Shown here piece by piece: positions 1 to 13,547 of a DNA stretch of 64,000 nt. Numbering within the stretch: position 1 is the first letter of the stretch; each line of letters begins with the position of its first letter. The notes under the pieces are model-generated. The model made no database searches. It had not been told where the DNA came from and saw nothing but the letters and a program-made list of their open reading frames with translations. A program made the translations under genes and the position numbers. The DNA lies in contig JACATO010000648.1 of NCBI GenBank assembly GCA_018389105.1, positions 1,922,001 through 1,986,000 on the forward strand, given 5' to 3'. Source of the DNA: Nautilus pompilius. Taxonomy: Eukaryota; Mollusca; Cephalopoda; Nautilida; Nautilidae.

Positions 1-318
1 AGAGAGAGAGAGAGAGAGATGATGATGAGAGAGAGAGATGGAGAGAGAGAGAGAGATGATGATGAGAGAGAGAGATGGAGAGAGAGAGATGATGATGAAA
101 GAGAGATGGAGAGAGAGAGAGAGATGATGATGAGAGAGAGATGGAGAGAGAGAGAGATGGAGAGAGAGAGAGAGAGAGATGATGAGAGAAGAGAGAGAGA
201 TGATGATGATGAGAGAGAGAGATGGAGAGAGAGAGAGAAAAGAGGCTGATGATGGCGAGAGAGAGATGGAGACACGAGAGAGAGAGAGATGATGATGAGA
301 GAGAGAGATGGAGAGAGA
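1..318. repeat. GA / GATGGAGA simple-sequence satellite
   Basis: An almost pure purine strand made of (GA)n runs broken by GATGATGATGA and GATGGAGA units. It begins at the window edge, so its true length is unknown. It opens frames that would encode Arg/Glu/Asp/Met-rich peptides, but these follow from the repeat and are not genes. The same GATGGAGA unit recurs at 25494-26005, 39197-39265 and 49330-49371. Long purine/pyrimidine mirror tracts of this kind can adopt triplex DNA in vitro; that is general knowledge, not seen here. Confidence 0.97.
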
Positions 319-2230
319 CTGTAAAATAAAATAAAAAGATGATTTTGGATTGTAATCAAGAGAGAAAGCAAAATAATATTAATATGGATTTTAATTATGA
401 TTTAATGACAAGAATAATACCTGAATACTAAAAAAAAAAACAAGTTGTTTTCTGTTCAATTAAAATCTTGCAAATGTGTGTGTTTTTTTTTCATATTTCT
501 TAGTAAATAAACATATTCTGAGAATTTCTAAATATCAGCCTAGAAACATACATATAGGTTTGAACAAAAAAGCTTAGAAGTAGTTTTATTATCAAAATAT
601 GATCATTTGCAAACCAACCAATAAATGCTGTCTCCTGAAGAATAGTCCATCCCTCCCGATTCGAAATAATGCATGTAATGGTTCTGTGGTTTTCCATAAC
701 TTGTGAAAGCATCTTTCTGTACACACCTGCCCATGTAAATCCTGTGCTAATGCTAACTTTTTGATCTGCCATCTAGCCTACTACTTTCAGTTTTTGATAA
801 TAGCAAAATGTGTGATGAAGCTAGATCTGGTAAAGAAAGGTTGATCAAGACTTACACAGATGCTAACACGAAGCATGATGGAGGAATATCTCACTGCAAG
901 ACCCATTGTTTTGATTTTCAAGTTGACTAAAAACTAATCTGTTTTACTAACTGCCATAAAGAGTCAAAAAAATTAAAATACATGGTATTCACATGACAGT
1001 AAAATAAATGTGAAGGTGTATAACTAACTACTAGATGTGAGGTGACCAGGAAAGAACAAACTAAATGAGGATGATCTTCTGCAAAACCTTTGTCATCATG
1101 ATACCAGCCAAATAATTAAATCCCTGTAGTGCAGTTTATCCCTGTAACATTTCTTGCCACATAGCGTGTGTCATCATAGTCCTCCTTGCCACACAGGTAT
1201 CACATCCAATGTTTCTGCAGCAGAGTTTCATACAAAGCCATTTTTCACAAAGACCATGCTGAAATCCACCAAGCAAAGTGACATAATTGTACTAACTTAG
1301 ATGCCTCATGTTACAATGATGGTCCTAACATAGGTATAGCAGCATCCCATCATGGCTCCCATGGAAATCTTATGTCACAGATGATATGATAAAATCAGTC
1401 CTACCTTGATTTTTTTTTAAAAATAAGATCTATATATACAAAATCATTTCAAAATTTCTATTGAACTCCCACATACCATGCTAATCTTCACCTTGATACC
1501 ACTCAAGCCTAGAAGCACTAGTTAGTATGTGTTTTGAACTGGTTATATATTTAGTCAATGCACTTATAATGCTAAATAAGTTGGAATAGAGCAATATACA
1601 GATTTATTTGTTCCAAAGGGTGATATTAACGAAGAAGGTATTGTGTCACAGCCCCTATAGTTTAACCTCTGCTAAGTAATACAGATTTGAAGAGTGGTGG
1701 TGGTGGTGGTGGTGGTGGGGTCCAGATTAAAATATTTCTCCAGTTTTAAGTAATTGTTAATTATTATGAAAATTTAATAGAAATATAACATTCTGGATGC
1801 CTCTATATATTTAAAATTTATCAGAATTTAAAAGAAAAATTATTGTTATTATTTTTAAAAATGTAATAAAATTATTTACCAGTCAATCTACAAATAATTT
1901 TTTTTTTTGTTTTTAAAGTTAGATTCGTCCATTTGACAGAGAAGTACAAAGATTCAAATCAAAAGACATTTAATTTTTGTAAAGTTTATCTAGCATAATT
2001 CTAAAAAAATTTTCTTAATATGACAAGGTTATGGACGAACATGTACTGTACTTATTTACTATAGTTATTCATGAAGGGGAAAGAAGCCTTCAGCTTATGC
2101 AAAGTTTTCATCCGTTCAACTATTCATCCAATACATTTTTCAATGAATCCTTCGTGTTGGATTGCCAATGGAAAATAATGTGACTGGATGCTCATTCCAC
2201 AAAAATGGATTATACTTAGTTTGTCGTGCC
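319..2230. other. AT-rich noncoding stretch
   Basis: Mostly AT-rich DNA with homopolymer runs. A 91-codon minus-strand frame at 500-772 starts with ATG and has a somewhat coding-like start (Met-Ala-Asp-Gln-Lys-Val), but I recognise no family and see no supporting neighbour. A (TGG)n run lies at 1695-1720. A 38-bp minus-strand segment at 856-893 has AG and GTAAGT borders but a poor pyrimidine tract. Nothing else can be supported. Confidence 0.6.
1695..1720. repeat. (TGG)n microsatellite
   Basis: About eight tandem TGG units ending in a short G run. Confidence 0.95.
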
Positions 2231-2239
2231 GCATGTCAA

Positions 2240-2662
2240 AATAAATATAAAGCAACATTTCAACATTAATGTTTTTTTGTGAAACTGTAAACGTTACCCG
2301 CTGAAAGTTTCACAGTGTTACAACAGAACTATGCAAAGAAAAATCCAATGCATAAGACAGGTTTTCTTAAATGGTATCAACGGTTTTATAAGGTTGGTGA
2401 AGAGGTGAGTGATCATGAGAGAGGTTATGTATACCCGATGAAAAATCAATCAAATGCAGTACTTGCTTTGCTAGTACAGAAGACTGTTCATGAAAGTTGC
2501 TGTTCCATTCTTTTAGAAGAACTAATGATGAACAGTATGCATGCAAACTTTATACCCAGGTTGTTCTCAATTGTTCAGAGGATGAGATACAGAGGAGCTG
2601 CTGCCGACTTGCCCATCTTTCAGCAGGGTCAAAACTTTGTAGACAAACATCATTGTCAATAG
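2240..2662 (+). pseudogene. Mariner-type transposase N-terminal (HTH) relic
   Basis: The conceptual translation from about 2270 reads FFVKL, then a stop, then FTVLQQNYAKKNPMHKTGFL followed by KWYQRFYKVGEEVSDHERG. That order and spacing match the N-terminal helix-turn-helix of mariner/SETMAR-type transposases, where a FCVKLG segment is followed by a YG...SR...EWFKRFKEG segment. A later stretch, MHANFIPRLF (about 2538-2567), resembles the linker of that family. The open frame ends at a stop near 2662. No catalytic domain follows and I found no terminal inverted repeats around it, so this is a truncated, inactive remnant. Family assignment rests on pattern memory of the HTH; an unrelated HTH-type repeat is possible. 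Confidence 0.55.
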
Positions 2663-2679
2663 TGAAGACACTTAGGTAA

Positions 2680-5500
2680 TTAATACAATTTAAAACAAAA
2701 TAAAAAAAAAAACTGTTAACAACATTTTAAATAAAACTTCTTGAGGCATCAATATTCAAACCAAACCAGGATTATTAAATAGATAGGCATTTGCAAATTC
2801 CTGCCTTTGATCCAAGGTGTATCAAGCCTTGAAATAATGACTGTATAATGCATTCTCAGCCTTTAATGGTCAGTGAAATATCCTATTAACATTAAACCCG
2901 CACAAAAGATATTGTTAAAATTCTGGAAAACATCAATATTTTTTAGTGTTTTCTATGCCTCAAAATATTTGCAGCCATTTTGTCAAAGATCAGAATTTTC
3001 CATGCTAGTGATTCATATACGCCCATCTTTAAGGAATTCACACCACTTTATATAAAGGAGAGTGAAACAATAAAAAAAGAAATACTAATTTTTAGTCATT
3101 TAGTACCAGTCTTTTGAGTACCATTAGATCAGCAAGCTTTCAGTTCCTGAATATAAAAAAAACAAAAACAACTGGTCAATGCTTATCAGTTTGACAACTG
3201 GATAAAAGAGAAATTTATTTGGAAAGCTGAAGACATCAAGAATTGAAATAAATCATTTGCTAAAGTTTGAAGGTTATAGAAACTTTTCTCTAGAATTATT
3301 TTTTCTAAATTCAAGCATTGCTTAAGCCTAATGACCGACTAACATAGAAATGTTGACTGGTGAAGATCATTTTATGCTTGACCCTAATGAACCAGTAAAT
3401 CCCTGACCATGGCTAATCATTCAAAGCTTTAAACTTTAAACCACGATTGCACAAGGTCCAGGTAGAGCAAAATTAATTAATCTCTTTCTTTTTTTCTTAT
3501 GTGAGTAAAATCAATTTTTTTTAAAATTAAAGTAATTGCACTTTTTTAACTTTCACCCACCCTTCACGATGAGGACTAATGATTATTTTCAATTAAATAT
3601 GAAATTAAAGACTCGTTGATGCTACTCTGAACTACTGACAGAAATGCACAACAAAATTAAAAAAAAAAAAAGATAAATTTTGCAATACCAGCACCACCAG
3701 AGATGGAATCCTTGTTCTGCATTGATGAGCATCACCAGTCTAAAGATTATTAGCCATTTCCTCCTCCTTGTTAATCCCAGAGAGACTTTGATCTTTGCAC
3801 AAATAGTTTGTTTCATCTATTGTGCCATATCCTCCAAGATGGCAAGTGGCTATCAAGTATCAAAAGAGACAGCTTACTTCGGCAAGAAACAAAACTGATA
3901 AAAATCAGACACACAGAACTACAAAGAAATCTTAAGGAAAAATTTAAGAAATTTTGGCCATATCTCTTTACTACAAAGAATGGCATCATCAACAGGGAAA
4001 TTATGCATGTAAAAGGAAAGGAAATATCTTCAGAGGTTTAGTCTCAATATTCTTTAGTGCCCCCACTACAAAATGGTTGCTGGAAGAGACAATGACAACT
4101 TAACATAGTATTAGTTTAAACAAAATAATATAGTGAATATGTTCTCTGAAAGCACTTATTTATAAACAGATCAAATTTAATTTTGATGTCATTTAATCAA
4201 TATTACAGCTGATTATTACCCAATGCATTTACCTCAGTCTATACTAGCACATATCACCTACATAAAGCCATAACATAACATGGAGCATACCAAGTTAATG
4301 CATAGCATCATAGAACTGCAAACTTGAAATGCTAATTAAACTATAAAAAAATTTCTCGTGACATAACTGAACAAGTGGCATCTCTTATTAAAAAACATGA
4401 AACTTCATTGTTCCACGCCACTATTATTGCGAACAACATCTACAAAGACGAACCGCAAGACAAACCCACCTATAACATGCAACTTCATCACAAAGAAAAT
4501 GCACTAATAATTTTTTTTTTTTATAAATAACTGGATAAGTTAATTTGGAATCTGCCAGGTTAAATAAAAACAAAACAAGGATTTGAGGTGTGAAACGGTT
4601 AAGCTTGGTATTTTGAACAGGGTTGGGTGATTTTTAAATAACTCTAGCCCAGCCTTACTTATGTGTCAAGGTCATTGTCCTTCAGGGAGAAGATAAAATC
4701 AAAAAAAGAAAAAAAAAACAACAACAATTGGAAACAAAACCATGACATTAATAATTAACCGCCTTGGGATCTTGTGCTACAGGTTTTGAAAACAAACGTA
4801 CATCAAGGACAAAACATTTTAAAAATCTCACAAAAGCAAAACCTCCCTTAAAATAATGCACAAACGATCTGATACAAAACCCTGACAAATAAGATGTTGG
4901 TGATAAACAAAAGAAAAAAATATAATAAAAACAAGACTACAAAACAAAGTAAAATCCAATACATTTGTGTGCGTATTTCACATTTTGCATGACTGAGAAT
5001 CAATTACAGTAAATAAAAACTTATTTCATACATTGAATGAATTTAAAAATGCACCCCCTTAAAAAATATTTTAAAATTCTTGTCATAGATAAAGTACACC
5101 TGTAACTATAAGCAAAAAGAAACAGGTTTACTGTATTAAGACTTAACTGCAGATTTCTAAACAGGCTTTATTTGCATTATTTTTATATACAATAATATGT
5201 TGAAAACATATATATATATATATTACCAAGTGTAAGAAGATAAATTCTGTAATGTTAACGTAGCCCCCATTTCAGATATTCGAAAATCGCTAACTTCATT
5301 AACTTATACAGTTCGTAGTTAAAAGATTGTCAAGGATAAACCAAAGAATCCAAGGAAGTCTTCATCTTCATTGGCTAAATGAAATAAAGCAAAAGGTATG
5401 GGGGAAGCCCATTTATATCACTTACCTGAGATTGCTCACCATTTCAAGACAGCTACTTTACATGTAACATCTATTTCCAATCACAAGATAGGTAAATCAA
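2680..5500. other. AT-rich noncoding stretch
   Basis: Two overlapping plus-strand frames (3680-3898 and 3808-4041) and a 64-codon minus-strand frame at 3622-3816 share one region; none resembles a known protein. The rest is AT-rich with A/T homopolymers and a short TA run near 5209-5223. A strong splice-donor-like CAG/GTAAGT on the minus strand at about 5426 has no convincing exon before it. Confidence 0.55.
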
Positions 5501-5507
5501 TACTCAC

Positions 5508-5556
5508 GGAAGCAGCCAAATCTGTTGCATATACCTGTGTACGCGCAGAATACAAT
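5508..5556 (-). other. Candidate internal exon (49 bp)
   Basis: Read on the minus strand, a long pyrimidine tract (TTTCTAATTTCTGCTCCTG) runs into CCAG at the left border, and the right border is followed by GTGAGT, both good matches to animal splice sites. The 49 bases between are GC-richer than the surroundings and contain CpG-bearing GCGCGTAC. All three frames are open; one reads LYSARTQVYATDLAAS and another IVFCAYTGICNRFGCF. I recognise neither. Pyrimidine tracts are common by chance in this AT-rich DNA, so the exon is tentative. If real, it belongs to a minus-strand gene whose other exons lie far away. Confidence 0.27.
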
Positions 5557-6314
5557 CTGGACAGGAGCAGAAATTAGAAAAAAATATTGAAGCTTTGACC
5601 ATGTCCTCAGTTTTAAAACTACAGATAAAGCGATCCATCTTACGAGCCATATAATTAATACCAGGAGGGAAAAAGTCATGCTTCACAGTTTTAAAATTAG
5701 GCAATCAAACCAGCTGGCTTAAATTATTTCAGCTGCATTTAGGCTGAGAAGATATAGTCACTACTTCACCGGCTGCTAGGAGGAGCCAGATACTAGTCAT
5801 CAGTTCAAATCAACAATAAAAATTATGCGACACAAATTCGACAAGATTAGGAAATGAAGTTCAATCATCAACAGGAATGAGCATGGTTATCATAGGAATG
5901 TATATCTAAACACTACGTGTTATTTATCTGGTACATCAACAAGATCTCTCAGACCTGGATCCGTTTGTTTTTTTTTTGTTTTTTTTTTCCTTCCAGTGCA
6001 CAAAACTATTAACAGCATTTGCTTCCATCATAGCACCACCATCATCAACAATCCATCGATTATCATTTAGCAACAACAATTCATAAGCAGAAACACATTA
6101 TGTCCTCTTAACCCTTTGTGTGCTCTAAAAGCACTGATAATCAACACCTAGACCAACAAAATGCTGATGAACAATTCGTGAATGGATCTGAACTCCATAG
6201 AAGCTATGAAAATGACTTCATTAACATACTTAAATTATTTGTAAAAATTTCATAAATATTTCTAAAATTCAATCTCTCTCTAAAAAAAAAAAGAATTCTA
6301 GAGAGTATTACAGA

Positions 6315-6375
6315 CCAGCCAAGTAGTTGAGATGCATGTTTCTTATGACAGCAGCATAGATTTAATTCTCATGTG
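6315..6375 (+). repeat. Possible degenerate tRNA-derived SINE head
   Basis: TAGTTGAGATGCATG (from 6324) resembles a pol III A box (TRGCNNAGYGG), and about 35 bases later GATTTAATTCTC (6359-6370) sits where a B box (GGTTCGANTCC) would be. Both are well off consensus. The moderately GC-rich sequence that follows to about 6480 could be the SINE body. Confidence 0.25.
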
Positions 6376-7676
6376 CAGAAAGGAATTCCCAGTTTGGCTT
6401 GGCCTTCCCTTACAAATGAGTATCTCATGCAAAATAGGTTCAAGGTGGAAAGGAAGAGAACGAACTGAATTCCAAGCTGTGTCTCATTACCTAAAATTGC
6501 AGAAATAATAAATGTTATTCCGTATCAATCACTCTGTCAATTCTCTTCAAGCAAGAGATAGATCATTACTGCATGATCTCGATCTTGATCACTAAACCAT
6601 TCACTATTTGGATTTAAGTGCATAGGTAATTTATAAGAATAAAAAAAAATAGGCAAACATAAAAAGGAAGAAAAACTTCCATAATTTAAGGCATACAAAA
6701 ATAACTTTTATAAATCGGATTAATGGGAAACCATACATTTTAATCTGAAAATTTGTCAATACTAATCGAATATGAGTCAGAATATTATCTTGCTCCAACC
6801 TGGAGTGCTGCGTATCGGCTATGCACTTTATGTGGGTACGTCCAGGCGTGATAAAGTCTGTAATCCCTAATACATTCCCCCCCCAAAAAAACCCTGCCAG
6901 CAGCATCGATTTTCACCATGAATTTAAAACAGAAGTCATTTTCAATTTTCTCCACATTCTATCTCCATTTCCACCAGAAAACTTCATGCCTAATGCAATT
7001 CCAAATGACTTGATTTTTGTGCTCACTCTTCTGAAAGATATTGACACAGTCTGCAGACTTTGTTTTTTTTTTCTTCTTCTTTATAAATTCTATTTCAATC
7101 CTAGTTCAGTCTATGCAGCATTCTTAGATTTATTAGGAAAAACAAAAAAAAAGATCATCCCAAACAAATCCATTTAGAACGAGTTCATTTATTTTAATTT
7201 TTGCACTGGTCCCTTAACTACTTTGGGGTTGATCATTTCATGGTGTGCTGGTGTCTCCAAGGCTTTTCACAAAATCATTAAAATTTAAAATATGGAAGTG
7301 ACCAGAGTTAATCCTGGTGCATTAAATAAGGAAAGACCTATCCAGGAAGCAGTAAGGGGTGGCTGCAATTGGATTAAGCATGAACCAACCAAAAATAATC
7401 ATAAAAATAAAAGAACCAAGTGAAAAATGGAAAAAAAAAACAACAACAAAAAAACAAAACTGAGCCCATTAAAAATAACTTTTAATGGCATGTTTAATCT
7501 TTATCTTCATTCAGAGTGTGACAAACCTAGCTCACAGTTTTATTGCCAATAAAAACCTGGATTGAATTTGGAGTATTCCAATAGTTTCCCTTATAATTTT
7601 TAGCTAAGCCAAGAATATTTCAAGTATTTTCACATTAATGAAATTAAAGGTGTACATATGCAAGTTGTGCCTGAAG

Positions 7677-7698
7677 GTGTGTGTGTGTGTGTGTGTGT
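7677..7698. repeat. (GT)n microsatellite
   Basis: Eleven uninterrupted GT units. Confidence 0.97.
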
Positions 7699-10359
7699 AG
7701 ATATTTAACATGCCACCTTAAACAACTCTGCTGTCACAACATCATATAGCATATGTATGACATCACATTATCATGTAACATCCTATATTGTACAACCATG
7801 ATTTTAGAACACACCATCTTCAGGTTTGCTGTTTCTAATAGGGTTCTAAAGTAAGAGATTTTAAGAATTTGGAGGGGAAACCTGTTGAGTTAAAATCAAA
7901 TACAAAAATACTGTAATGGCAGCTAAATATAGTTTTTGAATAATGCATATTCCAAAACTAGTTTATATATGTATGTGCATAAAATGGAAAAATTTACTGC
8001 TACTGTTTTTCTTTGCAAATAAAAGGAATAGAGAAAGCACGATGATACTGTGACAAACTTCCATGTTAATGAAAGTGGATCAGCTGCAGAAGATTTTTCA
8101 TATGGATGCAAATTTAATTGCATACAGGTTTAAACTGGGCTGTTCTGGGGGTTGAGAAAACAAGCTTTGGAAATTAGTTCAAAAGTTTATTTTAAAAGTT
8201 TGACATTAAACTTTCTCTTCACAAGAATGGCAAAGAGGGAGAAAAATAACAAGAAAAACATGGCATTAGTTTGCAGGGTCTTTTCTGTAATTGCTAACAT
8301 GAAGTCCTGCTTGTACTTTTATTAACTATTAAGAAACCAAATATTGTAGCAAACACATAGTTTGACAAGAAAAGATGACTGCATGGCACCAGAAAACAAT
8401 GGCTATCTAAATGAAGAAACCTTACTTCCAATTAAAAATATTGGGGGGGGAGGTGCAGCCATACTCGACAAAGGAGACTGGCATAAAACAGGAGAAACAA
8501 TGCCACTGACCACCACCAAGCATGATCCACAATGAATACTATTATCACTAGCGAGCACACGACGCAATAAGCCAACTCTACACCTTGGTATTATCCTTTC
8601 ATTGATTCAGTGGATACATATGAGCATATACACATACTTTCATGGATCTTTGAAATAATATATCAATCCCATAAAGCTACTGCTGAGTTCAGATACTAAA
8701 ATTTTTTGGTGCCACACTAATTATTTGATGACTATTTCAAATGTGCAGAGGAATTATTTCCGAAAATGTATGACAATAAAGACCGACTTAATCATTTTGC
8801 ATATTTGTAGCAATAATTAGTCAGAAACTAGTGAAAGTAAATGGAAAAGTGCATACATACAGAAAATTCAAGTTCCTTTTACAAAATATGAATTTCTAGT
8901 TAATGAAAAAAGATTTATTATCTGAAAGAAAGAAAATTTAATTGCAGCCAGAGATGCAAGATTCACTGTTTTGTTAATTTAAATAAATCAGCTGAGGTTT
9001 TTTTTAAAAAACGTATGCAGAATTTCTACTATTAGTAATAAATGAATTCACTGATATGGTCATCATCACCATCATCAGACAACAGAGTTATACTGCAGGA
9101 GAAAAGTCTCCTTTTTAATGCAAAATTAGAAAGAGATACTGGTTAAGCCTTATCACTAGTACCTTTTATTTATGGGTATAGGAGGTAACCCACACAGTTA
9201 GTGAGGAAGAGTGATGAAGAGTGAGAAGAAGCCATAGTCAGATAGTATGATGCTCAACAAGCTCAGTTTGGCATTCCTATAGTCTAACCACCAATCTACC
9301 ATGCTATACTAAATTGATTGGTCTACGCAAAAGCAAATGAAAGAGAAGAAACAAACTTTAGTATACTAAAACACACACCTGCATTATCCTTTTCTAAACA
9401 TCTGATATCATGTAATGAACAAACCTGGCCAGAATTTAACTCGGCTACATCTGAATTTTGTGAATTACATCATGAGAAAGCTGTGAGAAACAGCAGCCCA
9501 TTGAAACTTTAGCTCAGCAAAATGATTGTAGACAGAAACCACAGTAAAAAATGCTATCACTAAACTTATCAAAAATCCAAGAAAAATGTTTCCAAGATAC
9601 TGTACTTCCATTGTTTATTCTTTGCAGTTATATTTGAGTATCATACACGATTAACAGTGCTAAAATTCAATTAGAGAGATTTATTTTTGGGTTATTAAAA
9701 AAAAAAACCTGCTGTTTATTGTCATAAAGAACAAGAACAAAAATTACTTTAGCAATAAATTTACCATAGGAACTTTAGTGTAAAATCTCAACTTAGTTTA
9801 AACATAGAAAAAACATTCTGTAACAGTGGACATGTTGAAATCAATTACTCATAAGTACTATATGGTAACACAGAAGCCATACAGGATGACAAAATCATTT
9901 TAAGAATTATAATAAAGCCTCAGTTTGAGTGTTCACATTCCAAAACCACTACAAAGGTTCTGCTTTAACTATAAAGATGTTATTATTGAAGCCCCTCTGA
10001 ATGTGAAGTCCACATTAGCTAAATTAAATTTATAACTTGAAAAAAAAAGTTCAAAGGCTATTTATTTGGATGATTATCAATGCACATCATCTTACTTACA
10101 AAGGAAAACTAGTTTGGCTGACAGACATTTTTCTGGATGACTTGATTAAAGATTTCAAATTCTTTTTTAGAAATCATTATATAGATTTTTTTAAATACTA
10201 ATTTCAGATCATATACAACCAGAGAACATCAGTATAAGATTTATTCCTGATCAATAAGCAATTATATCCAGTGTTCTGCCATATTAATTTGTCCACTACC
10301 AAAAATGAATGTATCTGAGCAATATATATTTCCTATGTGATTATTTATATATTAGGCTT

Positions 10360-11166
10360 CTAGGTTGGCTGATAACCATTGCACATTATTACTATGCCAA
10401 AAACAGGTGTATCCCACAAGATTCTCCATTTCACAGTCAAAACCAGAAATCTCAACATTTCTTGTGTATCTGGAGCCAAGATTATCATGATTTTCACTGA
10501 AGTGAATGGCTCTGTTGCAGCAAAGTGACCTGAAAAGTTTTCAACAATGATATCATGACAAGAGCTTGCAATTTCTTTCCATGTCTGCATTCACTGTCCA
10601 GATTCTCTTTCTGACATTGCCCATGCAACAGAAATGAGCCGCATAATTATCCATCATCTCTGACTTGGTTTCAGAGGGTGAGCATCATGTAAAAAACCCT
10701 GTGTCTAATAGGAATAAAATCCTTCAAAAGACAAGACCAAAGGAAATCTCTGGCAAGACCCTCAAGCACTGGAGTTGTGTGCTTTTCTCCAGTTATTTAT
10801 TCTAGGTTTCAACCATTTACATATGAAGACTGTACCTGAATTTGAAGAAAACTTAACAAAAACCTTTGACCCAAACACCTTCAGCCCATAGTCAAGGTCA
10901 ACTAGGGAGATAGGAGTGTCATCACATGGGCATGGTGGAAAAGTCAGGATTTGTTTGTTGAAGAAAATTTCAATTCTGTTGAGTACATTATCATTTAAAG
11001 ACACTTCTATGATTTTACCAACAAGGCCTACTGAGAACTTATGTCCATATTCTTTAGAAGAACATAATAAAGATACTACGTTACTCACATGACCACTGTC
11101 TGGAGGAGGAATTAAAACATTCAACTTCTTCTGTGGGTACCTACAAAAGCCCTGATATGAAGCCAT
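10360..11166 (-). pseudogene. Unrecognised coding-like block, broken
   Basis: On the minus strand an ATG at 11166-11164 opens a 134-codon frame to 10762 with balanced, protein-like composition: PPPDSGHVSNVV near residues 21-32, GLVGKIIEVSLNDNV near 48-62, FPPCPCDDTPISL near 76-88. A TGA lies directly before this ATG. Below 10762 the coding-like character continues in broken form to about 10360, with stops near 10755 and 10690 and apparent frame changes; GFDCEMENLVGYTCFWH and a 76-codon frame at 10360-10590 come from competing frames. The block is clearly GC-richer than its flanks. It could be an old processed pseudogene, a decayed transposon gene or one true exon followed by a 3' UTR. I do not recognise the family. 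Confidence 0.35.
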
Positions 11167-11229
11167 TCAATCACCATGTGGGAGCATATAGATCATCAGC
11201 TAAGAGCAACCTATCCATCCACATCCAAC

Positions 11230-13540
11230 CAACACCGATTTTAAGAAAGTTCCCATATAGATGTGTGGGAATCTAGACCAGACCATAATATAAAATCTTG
11301 TGATTCAATGCCAAATTTCTTTATGCTAAAAAAGAGGTTCGAGCAAGTACTAAGATAAAGAATTTTACTTTCTTTATTTGATATTTTCTGCAGCAAATTA
11401 CCATATTATAGTGGTAGCTTGCCAAATTATTGTGGCATGGTACTGTGGTATTGGTTTTTCCAACAAACAACAGCAAAATCAGTGTGTATTCTTTAACAAG
11501 CCCATCAAATTATTTCAATCTGTATTATTTCTATGGTTCCTAAAAATGTTATTATGTCTAAGATAAAATTAATATTTTTTTCTCTACTAACTGCCTTCAG
11601 AGGATAGATATTGCATTTACATTTCATAATTGGCAATGAATTTTAAAAAAATAAATCAGCATTCTTTTTCTACCTTTATCTCCTATGTACCAACTTTTTT
11701 TTCACAAAGTCCCCACTCTGAGATTAAATGTCCCTTTTTCTATTGTTAGCAGAAAGGAAGCTTTGTCTTTATTGTCATGTTACATTGTAATACAAATTTA
11801 ACACAATGTAAGTATATAACAGCTTTTCATAAACCAATTCACAAGATAACTCAAGTTCTTGATAACCAACTGAGAGTAATCAGAAGGATGCCAAGGCAGA
11901 AGACATAACCTGAAAGAGTAAAAGCTCAGAATAAAATGTAGTTTTGTGATAATGGACATAAGAATTATCTGTCAGGACACTGCCAGTGCCAAGACTATGG
12001 TGAGGAGCTCAGACGTGGAAATAGTACAGAACTTTAAGTCAGTGTTGGTATGTTTAATCAGCAATTACACCCTGTTACTGGTAGATCACAAGAACAAAAG
12101 CAATCAATACAAAATTAATAACCAGGCATATGCCTTATAAACTCCAAATGCTCCTGCCTGTCTACATATGGTGTGGGCGTGGTGCAAAGATGCTGCAGAA
12201 AACTGCTTGTATCTTGCCTTTGGTGAATCACAAACACAGACATATAACTAATTAGTAAACAGAGAGTGAGAGAAAGCTGGGGTAAGGATGAGGAAAAGTC
12301 AAACCCTTTTAAAAACAATTTCTGCTTTAAGTGGGAGAATGCAATAATGATTATTTTTTTTTTAAAAAGTAATGTTGATTTAGTTTAAGGAAAGGAGAAA
12401 AAAAGACAGTATTTATATTACATGACAAATACTTGTAGAGGGAACTATTTTTTTGTTTCTATAAAACAGTAATTAATTAATACTGTTCAATAGTTTTGTC
12501 AAACTGTGTTCTGTGTTTCTTTTTTTAAAAGGAGAGAGATAATATAACAAATTAGTGCACTGGTTATGTTGTTTTCTTTTTAATTTTCAAAGAGTAAAAT
12601 TTTAAAACAAAGTTTGAAGAAAACAATCTTTAACATATCAGATAGGCATTTAACCATACAACTAACCTCAGGAAAAGAAAATATTATACTTTTATATATA
12701 GTTACCTGGCACTACTTTGACAGTGTTAATTCAAGTTTTAAAAAAAACAACAAAAATAGCTATCATAAAGAATGAATACAGACAGGAAGTTGAGATCATA
12801 CATCTACTATGTTTAGAAAAAAAACATTTATTCCAATTTACCTCTGCATCATTTACCATACATTTATTAAAAGATTGGTCACTGATTTCCAGTTCAGAAA
12901 GTTACTTGTAAATTTTACATCCACTACTCGTCTGAAATCCATAATTAGTATTAAAAATTTTAGTATGAAAGAAAACAATAATAAAAAATGTATCATTATA
13001 GCAAGTAAAAATGCTTGGAATAAGCTCATCTTTACCAATAAATTAAGCATATTCCCATAATGCTATACCACTAAAGATGCCTCCCTTTCACAACCAATGA
13101 CTTAAACACCGGCACAAACCACACCTTCTGCCTTTTCATTTGTAAAATTACTAACACACAGTATTCAAGATAGCAGCGCCTTGTATACTTGCTCCTGACT
13201 CAAGTTAAAAAAACAACAACAAACCCAAAGTTAACCTAAGTGTAGCCTTTCTAGAATGTTCTGGAAAGTTTCTTTAATATGCATGAGAGACTGTGCTGCC
13301 ATCTTGAGATATCTGACTTGTTGAGGTATTTTGAGGAAATTAGCTATGCTTTACTGTATGAAGTCGACAGATTTCATTTGCACCATGAAAGCTGAAGTCC
13401 TTGAAAATAATTCTAAAGATTCAGTTGGCGAAAGTCACTAATAAAATTTCTATCAATGCAAAAAATGATGCAGACGGATTCAAAATAACTATAAAGTACA
13501 CAAAACCCAAGTGAATCGCCATTGCAACTTCCATTCATCA
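11230..13540. other. AT-rich noncoding stretch
   Basis: Only short frames of under 85 codons, several overlapping on opposite strands (12717-12911, 12809-13060, 12853-13050), none with a recognisable motif. No repeats beyond A/T homopolymers. Confidence 0.6.
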
Positions 13541-13547
13541 TCATCAT

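Larger units (their letters stand above)
5560..10300. other. AT-rich noncoding stretch with simple repeats
   Basis: Contains a (GT)n microsatellite at 7677-7698, a possible tRNA-like SINE head at 6315-6375, many A/T homopolymers and scattered frames of under 120 codons without family resemblance, including overlapping opposite-strand frames at 6631-6906 and 6821-7177. No gene can be supported. Confidence 0.6.

Noticed and set aside
19-249. Arg/Glu/Asp/Met-rich open frame in the first GA satellite
   Set aside because: The peptide is a direct product of GA and GAT repeats; no independent sign of translation.
5427-5460. Exon ending in CTCAG/GTAAGT
   Set aside because: No acceptor with a pyrimidine tract, and only about 50 bases from the 5508 donor; extending the 5508 exon to it introduces stops in every frame.
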